Source: Chloranthus sessilifolius (Eukaryota; Streptophyta; Magnoliopsida; Chloranthales; Chloranthaceae). Taken from it: a stretch of DNA of 64,000 bases. Shown here in pieces: positions 23,321 to 33,896 of the stretch. Under the pieces are notes generated by a model. That model ran no database searches, was not told where the DNA came from, and saw only the letters and a list, made by a program, of their open reading frames with translations. Each line of letters begins with the position of its first letter. Within the stretch, counting starts at the first letter, position 1. The stretch lies in NCBI GenBank assembly GCA_021018995.1, contig CM037587.1, positions 60,734,104 to 60,798,103 of the forward strand, in the 5' to 3' direction. The position numbers and the translations under genes are program-made.

Positions 23321-24560
23321 CCGAAACCCCCGAAAAACATCATGTCAACAACCGACGGTGGAATGGAAGCAGCGGTGGCCATGGTCCAGAAATGGGGCTA
23401 TCAGAAAGGCAGAGGGCTCGGGCCTAGACTGTAGGGCGGAAGAGAGCCAGTTATTGCCAAGGGGCAGAAAGTTCGATTCGGGTTAGGTTATAAGTCCTAA
23501 GAGGAAGAGGTCCGAGAGGCTAAAGAGAAAGCCAGGGTCGCTGCAGCTGTAAGAGCTTGAGGAATCAACATAGAAGAGAAACCTCGCCCTAGGCCGCACA
23601 TTAGGGAATCCTTTGTCAGTGCTGTGGTCGTAAAGATCGATCAAAATAGGGTAACCCATTTGACCCCACATAAACCCACAGCCCTTGTTCGTTCCATCAA
23701 TCTCAACATCTCCCTTCCCAACCTTGAAATAGATCTAGCTGCCCTTTCCCTATTTGAGGAGCGACATTCCGTACTTGAAAAAACTCCTCCTGTGGTAAAC
23801 CACCATAGGACTTTGCTGACGTTTGAGGATGAAATCTCAGACAAACCTATGATCAATATGATGGAGGCCAGTCTAGAAGAGTCACATTCGTCAGCCTCCT
23901 ACATCTAAAAAGGTAAAGGGGCAGCAAGTCAGGTATGCAATTGGGCATCTTTGTCCCAAACTCTGAAAGCAGAGAGTGGCCTACAATTTGGCACCTGTTT
24001 CCCAAAAAAATACAACCTATAAAAAGTGAGACAAGTCCTTGGTAGGCCATACCTTGTATATATAGCAACCCGCTTTGCCAAGGGTCCGTCTTCGAAGAAA
24101 ACAAAAATCTCAAAAACATTGGAAAAATACAAAATCTCAAAAACATTGAAAAAATACAAAATCCCAAAAACTTTAAAAAAATATAATGTCTAAAAATATT
24201 ATCATTTAAAATTCCAAATAAAGTCTCACAAAAAGATACCTTAATTGAAATACCCGTCCTACGTAAAATCGACCCCTTTCCTATAGAAATACAAGAGGTA
24301 GGTGTTATGAGTCTGGACGAGGATGTCCCTTTAGAGGAGCTCCCCAATGAGCTCCTTGATCGGTTTGCCGAATTTGAGCATGGCCCTACCCCCATTGTTG
24401 AAGAAATCGAGGACGTTAATCTAGGGATTGAGGAGAGTCCCTGTATTACCAAAATCGGAACGTCACTATCTCCCGAGAAAAGAAAAAGCATGATCAATTT
24501 CCTTTGATCATACCAAGACGTTTTTGCTTGGTCATACGAGGACATGCCTGGTCTGGACAC
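23321..24560 (+). pseudogene. E3 protease-RT linker with G-patch-like segment
   Basis: Around 23370-23480 the reading contains KWGYQKGRGLGP, a G-patch-like motif that Tat/Ogre polyproteins carry between protease and RT; E4 has the fuller KWGYQKGKGLGPQLQG. The remainder is polar linker with FADEFEHGPTPIVEEIEDV-like acidic sequence near 24370. The G-patch is a nucleic-acid-associated motif, but its role in Tat elements is not established here. It is broken in several places. Confidence 0.7.
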
Positions 24561-25500
24561 CAATTTAGTCAAGCATGAGTTGCCTCTCTACCCTGATATG
24601 AAGCCGATTAAGCAAAAGCTGCGACGTCTCTGACCCGAGTGGATGTTGAAAGTCAAAGATAAGGTCATCAAGCAGTATGACGTAGGGTTTCTCATGGTAT
24701 CTAAGTACCCGCAGCCAATATCGTGCTTGTGCTGAAGAAGGATGGAAAGGTTTGCATGTGTATTGACTTTCGCAATCTGAACAGGGCGAGCCCGAAGGAT
24801 GATTTCCCATTACCGCACATCGACATCTTGGTCGATAACACTGCTTAGCATAGGATGCTTCCTTTTATGGACGGATTCTCGGGATACAACTAGATAAAGA
24901 TGGCAGAGGCAGATCGAGAGAAGACTACGTTTATCACACCTTGGGGCACCTTTTGCTATCGAGTCATGCCATTTGGGCTGAAGAACGCCGGCGCTACGTA
25001 CCAGAGAGCTATGATCACACTGTTTCACGACATGATGCATCGAGAAATTGAGGTGTATGTCGACGACATGATCACCAAGTCACTGGAGCGAAGCGACCAT
25101 CTGGTAAACCTTCAGAAGCTGTTTGAGAGACTGAGAAAGTACATGTTATGTTCGAATCCACATAAGTGCGCATTTGGCGCCATGTTAGGAAAGCTATTGG
25201 GATTCATCGTCAGCAAGAGAGGGATCGAGGTTGATCCAGTCAAGGTTAAAGCCATCACTGAAATGCCACCACCGTCTACTGAGAAGGAAGTTAGAGGGTT
25301 CTTGGGTAGAATATAATATATGAGTCGATTCATTGCATAGTTAACTCCAATCTCCATGCCGATCTTCAAGCTACTAAGGAAGGACTTGCCCGTTGAATGA
25401 AACGACAATTGCTAGGTAGCATTCGATAAAATCAAAAGCTACCTCCTTAACCCACCTATGTTGGTACCATAAGAGAGCAGGCCATCTACTATCTAAGCAA
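24561..25500 (+). pseudogene. E3 reverse transcriptase fossil
   Basis: Motifs in order: LPHIDILVD, FMDGFSGYNQI, TTFITPWGTFCYRVMPFGLKN and the catalytic box YVDDMI near 25060. These are standard Ty3/Gypsy RT palm and fingers motifs. The enzyme would copy element RNA to DNA in the cytoplasm. The thumb part (LGFIVSKRGIEVDP and KAITEMPPPS) follows. It is broken in several places. Confidence 0.9.
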
Positions 25501-26430
25501 GAAGGTTACTCATTATGAGACACGCTATTCTTATCTAGAGAAAGCATGCCTGGCTCTTGTATGGGCTACTCAGAGGATCCACCAATACTTGCTATCTCAA
25601 GCTATTCTACTTTTGGCCAGAATAGGCCTGTTGAAATACCTGTTCGAGAAACTGGCTCTCATTGGGCGGACTGCACGGTGGCAGCTTTTATTATCTGGGT
25701 TTGACATCACCTACGTCACTCAGAAGTCGATTAAGGGGCAGGCACTCTTCGATCATCTTGCTGACAATCCTTTGTTAGATTATAAACCTTTAAGAACTAA
25801 ATTCCCTGATGTGGACATCCTTTTTATGACGAAAGATGATACTGAAGAAGCAGAGGAATCATGGGTAATACACTTTGACAGGGCAACTAATGCTGAGGGT
25901 CAGGGAGTTGGTGCCATTCTGATTTCGCCGAAAGGATCCCACGTACCCGTCTCTATCAAGCTTAACTTCCTTTGTACTAACATGGCTGAGTACGAAGCGT
26001 GTCGGTGGTCTGCAAGCAGCTCTCGATCTAAATGTAACTCACCTCCAGATGTTTGGTGATTCACAGTTAATCATATGCCAGACAAATGGTGACTGGAAGG
26101 GAAAAGATGAGAAACTGATCCCTTACCATGAGCACCTTGAGGATCTGATAGCTTGCTTCAAAGATGTGACATTCTCATATGTCTCCCGGATAAAGAATTG
26201 CTTCGCCGACACACTAGCGACGCTGACATTAATGATAGAAGTCTCGTATGGTGCTGAGATGAAGCCAATCATGATTGAGCAAAAGAATGAGCCGGCCTTC
26301 TGCCTCCAGATTGAGGAACCTACCAAGCCTGATGATGAGCCACCTTGGTTCTCAGATATCAAAAATTTCCTCGAGACTCCAACTTTCCCTGAGGGTATAT
26401 CCAAGACGAACCGATGAACCATTCAACATC
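25500..26430 (+). pseudogene. E3 RNase H region (RT-linked and second domain)
   Basis: An RT-linked RNase H remnant (YSYLEKACLALVWATQR-like) ends near 25760. A second RNase H with WVIHFDRATNAEGQGVGAIL and FGDSQLIICQTNGDWK covers about 25850-26240. Two RNase H domains, the second of archaeal type, are a known mark of the Tat branch. The role is removal of the RNA strand after copying. It is broken. Confidence 0.8.
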
Positions 26431-27597
26431 TAACGGCAGGCTACGTCATTTGTGCGGAATGCCTTTACAAGCGATCCTATAATAACATCTTACTCAGGTG
26501 ACTTATAGAAAGCGAAACGATCAATATCATGAAGGAGATCCACGAGGGAGTATGCAGAGCCCACGTCAGTGGTCACATGCTTGCTATGAAAATTCTACGG
26601 CAGGGTTACATTTGGACCACTATGGAATCAAATTGCAGCAAATATGTTCAGAAATATTACAAGTGTTAGGAACACTCCAGTTTGATACACGCTCCTGCCA
26701 TCGATCTTCACTGCATGACCACTCCTTGGCCATTTGCTACCTAGGACCTTGACGTTGTCGGAATGATTAATCCAAAAGCATCAAACAGACATTGGTTCAT
26801 CCTCGTCGGCATTGAATACTTCACCAAGTGGGTAGAAGCGGCGTCATATGTCAACATCATGGCCAGTCATGTCGAGAAGTTTCTCAAGAACAATATTGTG
26901 TGCCAATTCGGAGTACCTAAGGATATCATCACAGACAATGGCACAAACTTTGCGAATAAGCGCATCCAAGCCTTCTGCGAGCAATTCAAAATCAAGCACC
27001 ATCACTCATTACCTTATCGGCCTCAAACTAATGGATTCATGGAAGCTGTGAATAGGACGGTCATCTGCATCCTTGAGAAGATGGTCATCACTTACTGAGA
27101 TTGGAGCGAAATGCTGCCGTTTGTTTTGTGGGCCTATAGAACATCAATTCGTACAGCTACAGGGGCAACACTATTCTCCCTTGTGTATGGAACTGAGGCC
27201 ATCTACCGGTTGAAATTGAAGTACCCTCACTCTGAATCCTTATGGAATCAGGCTTATCCGAAGCAGAGAAAGAGAAATCTCGCTTTGACCAATTGAATCT
27301 ACTAGACGAGAAAAGACTCCTAGCCTTGTGTCATACTCAAGTCTACCAGGGGTGAATTGCACGCGCTTACAATAAACATGTCCACGGTCGAGATCTATAG
27401 GTAGGAGACACTGTACTGACGAAGAGCTTCCTATCCCTCCATGCCGACCCGAGAGGGAAGTTCAGGTCGAACTGGGAAGGACCTTATGTCATCCGAGAAG
27501 TGCCTCCAGGATACACCATCCGCCTCTCCACCATGGACGGAGATCATCTTCCTGAGCCCATCAATGTTGGATATGTCCAACGGTTCTACGCTTAGTC
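26430..27597 (+). pseudogene. E3 integrase fossil
   Basis: A zinc-finger-like H2C2 part (CAECLYKRSYNN, EIHEGVC) precedes the catalytic core: WFILVGIEYFTKWVEA, TDNGTNFANK (second Asp) and HHSLPYRPQTNGFMEA (third acidic residue). The C-terminal part ends with YVQRFYA near 27590. Integrase would insert the element DNA. E4 has the same order on the minus strand (37390-38540). It is broken in several places. Confidence 0.87.
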
Positions 27598-28222
27598 TAT
27601 CACGATAAGGTAAGTATTGGTGAAACAGATACGTAACTGCTTAAGAACCACCCAAAAGAGGCCATCATTCTAAGCACAGTAGCCAAAATGCATTCCTAAA
27701 AAAGATGATATCCTTTGCTACCCATTTTGAGCCTAGGCCTTTTTTCAGTGAACCACTTCCCTGGGAAAGAAAAAGTGTGTACATATAAAAAAAAAAGAGA
27801 GGAAGTAAAGTTACCATCAAAATCGAAAAAATCATAAAAGCAAAACCTCAAAAAGAGATTGCCTGAAAAGGAGCAAAAAGAACAAAAATATATATATATA
27901 AGAATCACGGGGCATGTACAGTAAAATCCCCTAAGGAAGAAGAATGTTGAGAAAAACTGAAGCCATATCAAGAAGATCCTATTTATCCCAGCATACCTTC
28001 AAATCCTAACTTGACCCATGGCCAAGCTACACCCTGAAGGAAGCCCTCTTTTTAGGTTCACAAGCAGTCATAGGATCTGTTAAGTCAATACGAGCCGAGT
28101 TGTGAGACGACACCAGACCCCGTTTAGCTGGCTATGACGGAATCGATGTCTATGTCGTGGCTTTCGAAAAAAAAATGAAAGAAATAAAAATAAATAATAA
28201 AATAAAAATATAAGATCAAAGC

Positions 28223-28367
28223 AAGATGGACGTAGTGAAAACTCGAAAAGGCGCTACGGGTAAAAACAACGAGTTTGTGCGGACTAGGTGAAAACTCGAA
28301 AGGGCGCTTGGGGTAAGAGAGCTAAGCCCATGGACGTGGTGAAAACCCGAAAGGGTGCCACGGGTAA
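28223..28367 (+). repeat. E3 three-box 3' UTR repeat
   Basis: Three boxes with GAAAACYCGAAAGGGCGC-like cores begin near 28237, 28289 and 28341. Boxes 1 and 3 start GATGGACGT or CATGGACGT and end ACGGGTAAAA; box 2 differs (ACTAGGTG..., ...TTGGGGTAAG). The same order and the same variant middle box occur in E4 (36608-36760) and E7 (63718-63860) on the minus strand. Confidence 0.85.
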
Positions 28368-28774
28368 AAAATAAAAATAAATAAAAATAAAGAGAGAAAA
28401 AGAAAAGAAAAGAAGAAAGGTTTGAAATGATTGATTGATATTTGAGGAACCTTTTTGTTGCTCTCCCTGTTGCCCGTTTTCCGACTGGGCCACTCATGTT
28501 AGTTTAAGACGGGTCCCGACCAGATTTCTCTTTGTGAAACTGCTTTGTCAAACGTATGACTCAAGGTAAGGAGAAAGGTTTGACTCAATCCAAAGGGATT
28601 AACGTTTCGGCCTTAGTGAAACTGTTGAAACTCACTCAGGCCTGACCATATGAAAGGGTTTAGCTATGCTCAAAATGGGACCCGTGACTTCACCTCACTG
28701 ATAAGGCATCATCAAAAAAAGAAGAAGAAAAGCCAAAAAAAAGAATAAAAAAAATCAAGAAAAATCCAAATACA

Positions 28775-29070
28775 AAAAATGTATGTATGTATTTATGCTC
28801 TTTCTCATGTACATAGTTATAACATCTTGCTTCCATCTCAAAAATAAAGAAAAAGAACAAAAAATATTTTAAAAATAAAAATCTAAAAAATTATACTCTT
28901 TCTCATGTACATAGTTACAACATCGTACTTCCATCTCAAAAATGAAGAAAAAGAACAAAAAATCTCTGAAAAATAAAAATCCAAAAAATTCTACTCTTTC
29001 TCATGTACATAGTTACAGCATCGTACTTCCATATCAAAAATAAAGAAAAAGAACAAAAAAATCTTTGAAA
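28775..29070 (+). repeat. E3 3' UTR tandem repeat, about 107 bp, 3 units
   Basis: Three units, each with CTCTTTCTCATGTACATAG, CATCKTRCTTCCATMTCAAAA and GAAAAAGAACAAAAAA, are followed by AT-rich dinucleotide runs. This repeat holds the same position as the private repeats of E4 (78 bp) and E7 (about 61 bp). Tat 3' UTR repeats are known seeds of satellite DNA. Confidence 0.8.
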
Positions 29071-30664
29071 AAAAAAAATATATATATATATATAAATCTT
29101 AAAAAAAATATATATATATATAGGTAAAAGTTTGTTTCTCCTTCTGTTAATTAGGATGCATTTGTTACTTATATAAATAAAAAAGGGACTGACGTTTTCT
29201 CGAGAATGTGTAGGAATATCACACGGTCCAAAGCCTCAAAGCGGACAACTTCTTAGCGATGGACAAATCAGATAAAGCATCTCACCACTGACGCTAGGTC
29301 TATTAAAAAAAAGAAGAGAAAATTATTTTGAAAAAGAAAGAAATATATCTGTGTTTTTTTCATTTGAACTTTTTGTAACGCACAACTACGCACATACATG
29401 TTTTCAATGCGGTAAAATGTCGATATTTTATCGACAACACAGCTGTCCAAAACTAATGTCCTAGGTCTGAGGTTCGCCTTGGATCCATGGATCCTACTTC
29501 AAAGTAGGAGCAACGATGTCAATCTCGGTCAAACAGTCAATGTTTCAATCAAGATGATTCCACTGCTAAATCTTTGAGCTAAGCACTCTGTCTTTGATTC
29601 ATATGAATGTGAGAGTCTAAGCTTCAAATTTGTCACGAACCTTTGGGAGGTGGACTCGTGGTCCGCGTAGTCTGGGCTCGCGCCCTATAGGGTTTGAGAT
29701 CCGGATAACTCCGTTGGAAAAGGTCAATTGTTGGTTGAGACCAACCTGTTGAGAACGAGATTACGTATCAATCAAATTATGTACAACCATGCATCCAGAA
29801 GGGTTCATTTCTCCTTTATTTTTTGCAGGCTTAAAACTTGTATTGGCAGCAGTATCCCTGTAAAGTGTACGCCATGTGTTTGGGTATTCGTATGATGGTC
29901 GTTTGTTCCTCTAAATTATACCCGGGCAAGTCCGGGTCGGGGCTTTCGTCGCCTTTGTTGCTTATCGCCCCTAATGGGTGCATGATTATGCATAGTTAAA
30001 TGATGTTTATGATCATTATTGACAGAGGCCAGGATTGGGTGTCCCTTTTGGGAGATACCCAATGTATGGTTAGATCTGTTCCAGATTAGTTGAAGCTGGA
30101 TGCTCTAGGTCATGTTGAACCGGGGCACGTTTTCAAAAATGGCACGTACTCCCCAAAAAGTGCGACCTCTATTTTCTCTGCTCGGATAGTCATGCTAAAT
30201 AAACTTCAGGATTGATGGGTTTGCCCAAAGATTTCGAACCGCTGCCTCAGGCAGGGGCACCCATGAACAGTCAGATGGGGCAATCAAATGCCTCGTAGGA
30301 TTGGACGCAAACTATGGAGCCTTGCGTATGTTTACTTCATGCCGATCTTTGAATGTGGGTCGATCACCCCTCTTACATGCAAAGCTGTTATATTCAGAAT
30401 GAATCTTAAATATCAAATACCTTCAAATCATCTCGAGAAGTGAATGTTTGTCCTGACATACAGGGCTTTCGCAACTCGTTCCACCTCGATTATGCCCAAT
30501 AATATCGCTAAGCGCTTGGGGATCGATTACCTTGAGAAATGAATGTTTGGCCTGGCATATAGGGCTTTCGTTTTCTCACCATGTTACTCATTTAATGTTT
30601 GAAGTTTGTTCTAAATGCAGCAGACCCGTCAGTAATGCCTTGGGCCTCTTCGGATGTCTCTTAT

Positions 30665-30700
30665 CTTTGGCATTCGATTATTAGTGATTGGATACCAAAG
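30665..30700 (+). other. 36-nt hairpin at the E3 polypurine tract
   Basis: The arms CTTTGGCATTCGAT and ATTGGATACCAAAG pair with few mismatches around TATTAGTG. The 3' arm overlaps the first bases of the polypurine tract. E7 has the same hairpin (54574-54609, 14 of 16 arm positions paired). Conservation suggests a role in plus-strand priming or in RNA 3' structure. Confidence 0.7.
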
Positions 30701-30709
30701 AGGGGCATC
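30695..30709 (+). other. E3 polypurine tract
   Basis: CCAAAGAGGGGCATC directly precedes TGTAG at 30710. The same tract precedes the E7 LTR (54565-54579, minus strand) and a close relative precedes the E5 LTR (49203-49217). Confidence 0.85.
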
Positions 30710-30766
30710 TGTAGCAATGATTTCTCGCCATTGACACATCTTGGTACTGTTGCTTGTGTTTCTCTC

Positions 30767-33080
30767 AGGATGTTGAGTGAGGAGGAACACGGGCAAGAGG
30801 AGAGGTAAGAGGAAGAGGAGGGACCGAAAGTGGCCTATGGTCCCCGAGGGAGCAATTTTTCATGGTGCAGCGCTCCTCCCGTCCCTGGTATGAAATGTAG
30901 GGTGAGGCAGCCCATACCGATGTCCTTCACCAACAATATGCCCATATTTCAAATTTCGAGATCGCTGACAAGGTACAAAAATACTCTTTGTTGTTGCTCT
31001 TTGCTCAAGCTTGCTATACTTTCCGGACTTGACATCTCTTTATTTTTAATGCAGGACTTGCCCTCGATCATGTTCCGCGGGGGCTAGTTTGACCTCCAGC
31101 GTTTCTACCTCTACCTCCCTCCGGTCATGAAGTTTCTTCTTGCTTAGGCTGATTTCAGGGATTTCATCTCGTGTCCCACCATGAGAGCTGATTCAGCCTA
31201 TCCTAGGGCCTTGATTGAGTGCTTTCGTCCTGAGACCATGCCATTTCACATGGCCATGGCGAAGATGACCCCTTACCCGTCGATTAGTCGATGATTATAG
31301 GGATTTGGATGGGGGGATCCCAGTGACTAATCTTCACGTGCCTGGTCATGGTTTAATTGATCGAGGATTATCCCACCTCCCAAGATATACATGGCTCTGA
31401 GGATTAGTTGTCTTGGCTGACCAATTTGTTTGATGCGAACTAGCTGGTGGATCTAGGACAGTCGGACGCGAATATCTTCATTGAGCTCGAGCATGCCGTG
31501 AGTTTGGCTCGCATCTCACTCCTTTTCCTATTGGGAAAGACCCTCTTCGTAAATGCCAGTGACGGTCGAGTCTCACTGTCCCTGCTTAGTCTTATGGGAA
31601 ACTAGGACAATGTTCATTGATATGACTGGGGCGGGGCTGGATACGCCATGCTGATATCTAGCCTAGCACAAGTCTCAGTTGGGGATTCGAGTTCTGTTTT
31701 GGCTTTTGGCCCGCGATCGAGGTAATCATCTGACTCTCTCTTTTTTCCCTTGGTTCATTGGCCAGCCATTTATCTTATTTCTGACGCATCTTTTATGTAT
31801 ACTGCTCCTTTCAGGATTGGGGATATTTGCACTTCAAGCCTAGCCGCCCCCTTTTTCACTTTGATGCATACGCATACCCGCTTAAGTACAATTAGAACAA
31901 GAACCGCCGCAGGGATGTCAGTATGAATCACCTGGAGATGGGCCTGAGGTCCTAGTTTGACTTGCTGATCCCAGAGCAGGTACGACTATTTCTCTCTCTT
32001 CCTTTTCTGAGTTTCCCCCTTTTGTTATGATATCTATTTGGCTGATTAGATGCTTTTCTGTCTGGGCAGGTCATCTATGACCCTTACATTGGTTCTCCCT
32101 TTTGGGATCGAGCTATTGTGGGTTCATCTCACCTTTTCGTTGATCACTGCATCATTTTCTTTTATGGGGACTGGGCCAGGGCATATTACCTGGGAGAGAG
32201 AGTGGTACATCAGTTTCGAGATCACTTTATTGTGCCGCAGGCTCCTCCCACGACTGTTCTGATACCTGTGGGTACAGTTGAGGAGCTTACTGTCGGATTT
32301 CTCCATCAAGGGGTCCCCATCGATGATCTCCTCATGCCTGGGGGATACCAATTGTGGTATGAGTCCTTACCCTATCGGTCCATCCTTCCCCGTTTCGTAC
32401 CTGACACCAACTTCCTGGCCTTTGGAGATTCACAATATCAGGTAGTTCTCCCTTCTCTTTTAGATCGGTTTCTTATGGTCTTGATTCAATTTTTATCTCT
32501 ACTGACTGAAACTTTACTTCTTTTCTCAGTTCGGCCAAGGAGGCGATTCTGATGACAATGATGGGAGGGCAGTAGGTTCTGCTGAGGCTGCGGGTGCTGG
32601 TCCTTCAGGTCCCTCTGGAACGATAGTTCGACTACTGAGGTTCAGGGGGCCTTCAGATGCCTTGATGATGCCTTTCTCTTGGCAAGTCGGTCCCCCTCCT
32701 GAACTGATTCCTGGGGTAAGTCTTCCTTTTCTGCGTGTTTGCCCCTTTGGTAGAGGCATGCCTGTGTTTACGCCTGTGGCCCCTGTCTAATATCTCTCTT
32801 TTTGTGTGTGGAACTATGAATCGGCTATGAACCAGGCCGAGTACTACAGCAATATTTCTGGTCTGCGAGATGTGAAAGTGGTGAGTATCATGCTGATTGG
32901 TTTCGATCATTGCCTTACTATCTTTATCTTTCGCTCAATCTTGACTGATGACTTTAGGTATGACCTGTAGCATGTTCGTGAAAAGGAATCACGCTCCCTA
33001 CTTAGCCGATTTTCTCAAGCGTGGACCCGAGTGGGAGATGTCCGTACATATCAGAGTTCTTCACACCGGTGTAAGAAGCC
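30767..33080 (+). pseudogene. Plant-mobile-domain (MAIN-like) extra gene in E4, antisense to gag-pol
   Basis: The plus strand aligns with the E7 copy (57643-60046) throughout. Readable pieces include LPSIMFRGG, then RPETMPFHMAMAKM, the plant mobile domain core (usual form RPETHTFHLPxGEMTxTLxDV), and, in a later exon, AYYLGERVVHQF and LLMPGGYQLWYESLPY. Intron-like breaks fall at the same places as in E7: GTACAA near 30973 with a TTTTTAATGCAG acceptor before 31055, CAGGTACGAC near 31980, and a GGGCAG acceptor before 32070. The plant mobile domain is found in MAIN-like nuclear proteins involved in silencing and genome stability, and in several transposon types. It is broken in several places. 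The 5' side is cut at the E3 junction inside a likely 5' UTR intron. Confidence 0.78.
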
Positions 33081-33896
33081 CAAGGGTACTAATAAGGATT
33101 AGGCCATGTTTTTGGATTTTTGAACTTTGAGACGGTTGGGACATATATATATATTTGGATGTTTGGGATTTATGTAAGGGATGATGTGACACTTTATTAT
33201 TTCTTGGATGGTTTTTCAGTGCATATTAGTGCTTTTTTCTTTTGATTGAATGTTCCATCTCCCTTTGGCTTGCCATAGTGAATCGGATTGCTTGCAGGAT
33301 GGGCTTGATTTTTACAGAAAGAATGGCCTTTGGGGACACATACTTTGTTAACACTTGACCGCCATTTTCATGTCTATGCGGGTCTTTCTTGCATAGGGAA
33401 TTGCATGTAAGTTCGATGCAATTAGAAATTTGGATCTCTGTATGTGGTCTAGTATGCTTTTTAAGTAAATGGCAGGAAGTGCAGGCGAGCTGGCTAGGGG
33501 ATCAGCAAAAACAAACTCCCCCTAACCCTCACCTTTTCTTGTGGGGGGGGGGCATAAGTGGTTTGGCGTGTGTATTACACATGCCAGGCAATTCTAGGAA
33601 GAAAAATGGCTTGCGTGTGTGATACACACGCCAGGCATGCCTTGGGATAGAAATGGCTTGGTGTGTGTAATACACACGCTAGGCCAATCCTGGAAAATTT
33701 GTTCTGGCATGTGTATTACACATGCCAAGTGCCTTCTGATGAAAATGGGGTTTTTTAAGCCTGAGAATGCTCTCTTTTCCTTTTCTTTTGATCTAGACTT
33801 GGTGCTTTTTGCTGCCACTTTTCTCCTTGCTTGCCCAAGGGTGGGTCCATCATCCTACATCGAATTTGTATCTTTGGAAAAAATCTTTGTATGACA
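33081..33896. other. Spacer between the two E4 extra genes
   Basis: Non-coding stretch that includes the palindrome cluster (33564-33727). It would hold the 3' end of the plant-mobile-domain gene and the promoter of the DUF7745-like gene. No clear TATA box was found. The E7 spacer (60047-60719) has the same layout. Confidence 0.65.
33564..33727. repeat. E4 inter-gene palindrome cluster, word TGTG (4 copies)
   Basis: Copies at 33564-33586, 33611-33633, 33659-33681 and 33705-33727. The basic arms are TGGCGTGTGTA and TACACACGCCA around one T or A. The last copy has arms TGGCATGTGTA and TACACATGCCA, which pair perfectly: a compensating change in both arms. The last copy ends 170 bp upstream of the DUF7745-like start. 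The word equals that of the E4 LTR and leader clusters. Confidence 0.9.

Larger units (their letters stand above)
27598..30694 (+). other. E3 3' UTR
   Basis: Long non-coding tail, typical of Tat elements. It contains the three-box repeat (28223-28367), a block shared with E4 and E7 around 28500-28700 (GTCAAACGTATGACTC, GGGACCCGTGACTTCACC), a private tandem repeat (28775-29070), and a terminal part (29200-30694) that matches 54580-55600 of E7 on the other strand. Unlike E4 and E7, no extra genes are seen between the tandem repeat and the polypurine tract. Confidence 0.75.
12194..30714 (+). mobile_element. E3, Tat-type Ty3/Gypsy retrotransposon, plus strand
   Basis: Parts in order: 5' LTR 12194-13812, primer-binding site 13815-13832, leader, proline-rich gag, protease, G-patch-like linker, RT, two RNase H regions, integrase, 3' UTR with tandem repeats, and a polypurine tract at 30695-30709 followed by the LTR start TGTAG at 30710-30714. 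Sequence then changes to E4 material, so no 3' LTR is seen. The 5' end sits in the E1 LTR. Two later insertions lie inside it (15266-17927 and 21817-22640). The genes are broken in many places. Age cannot be read from LTR divergence because only one LTR is present. Confidence 0.88.
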
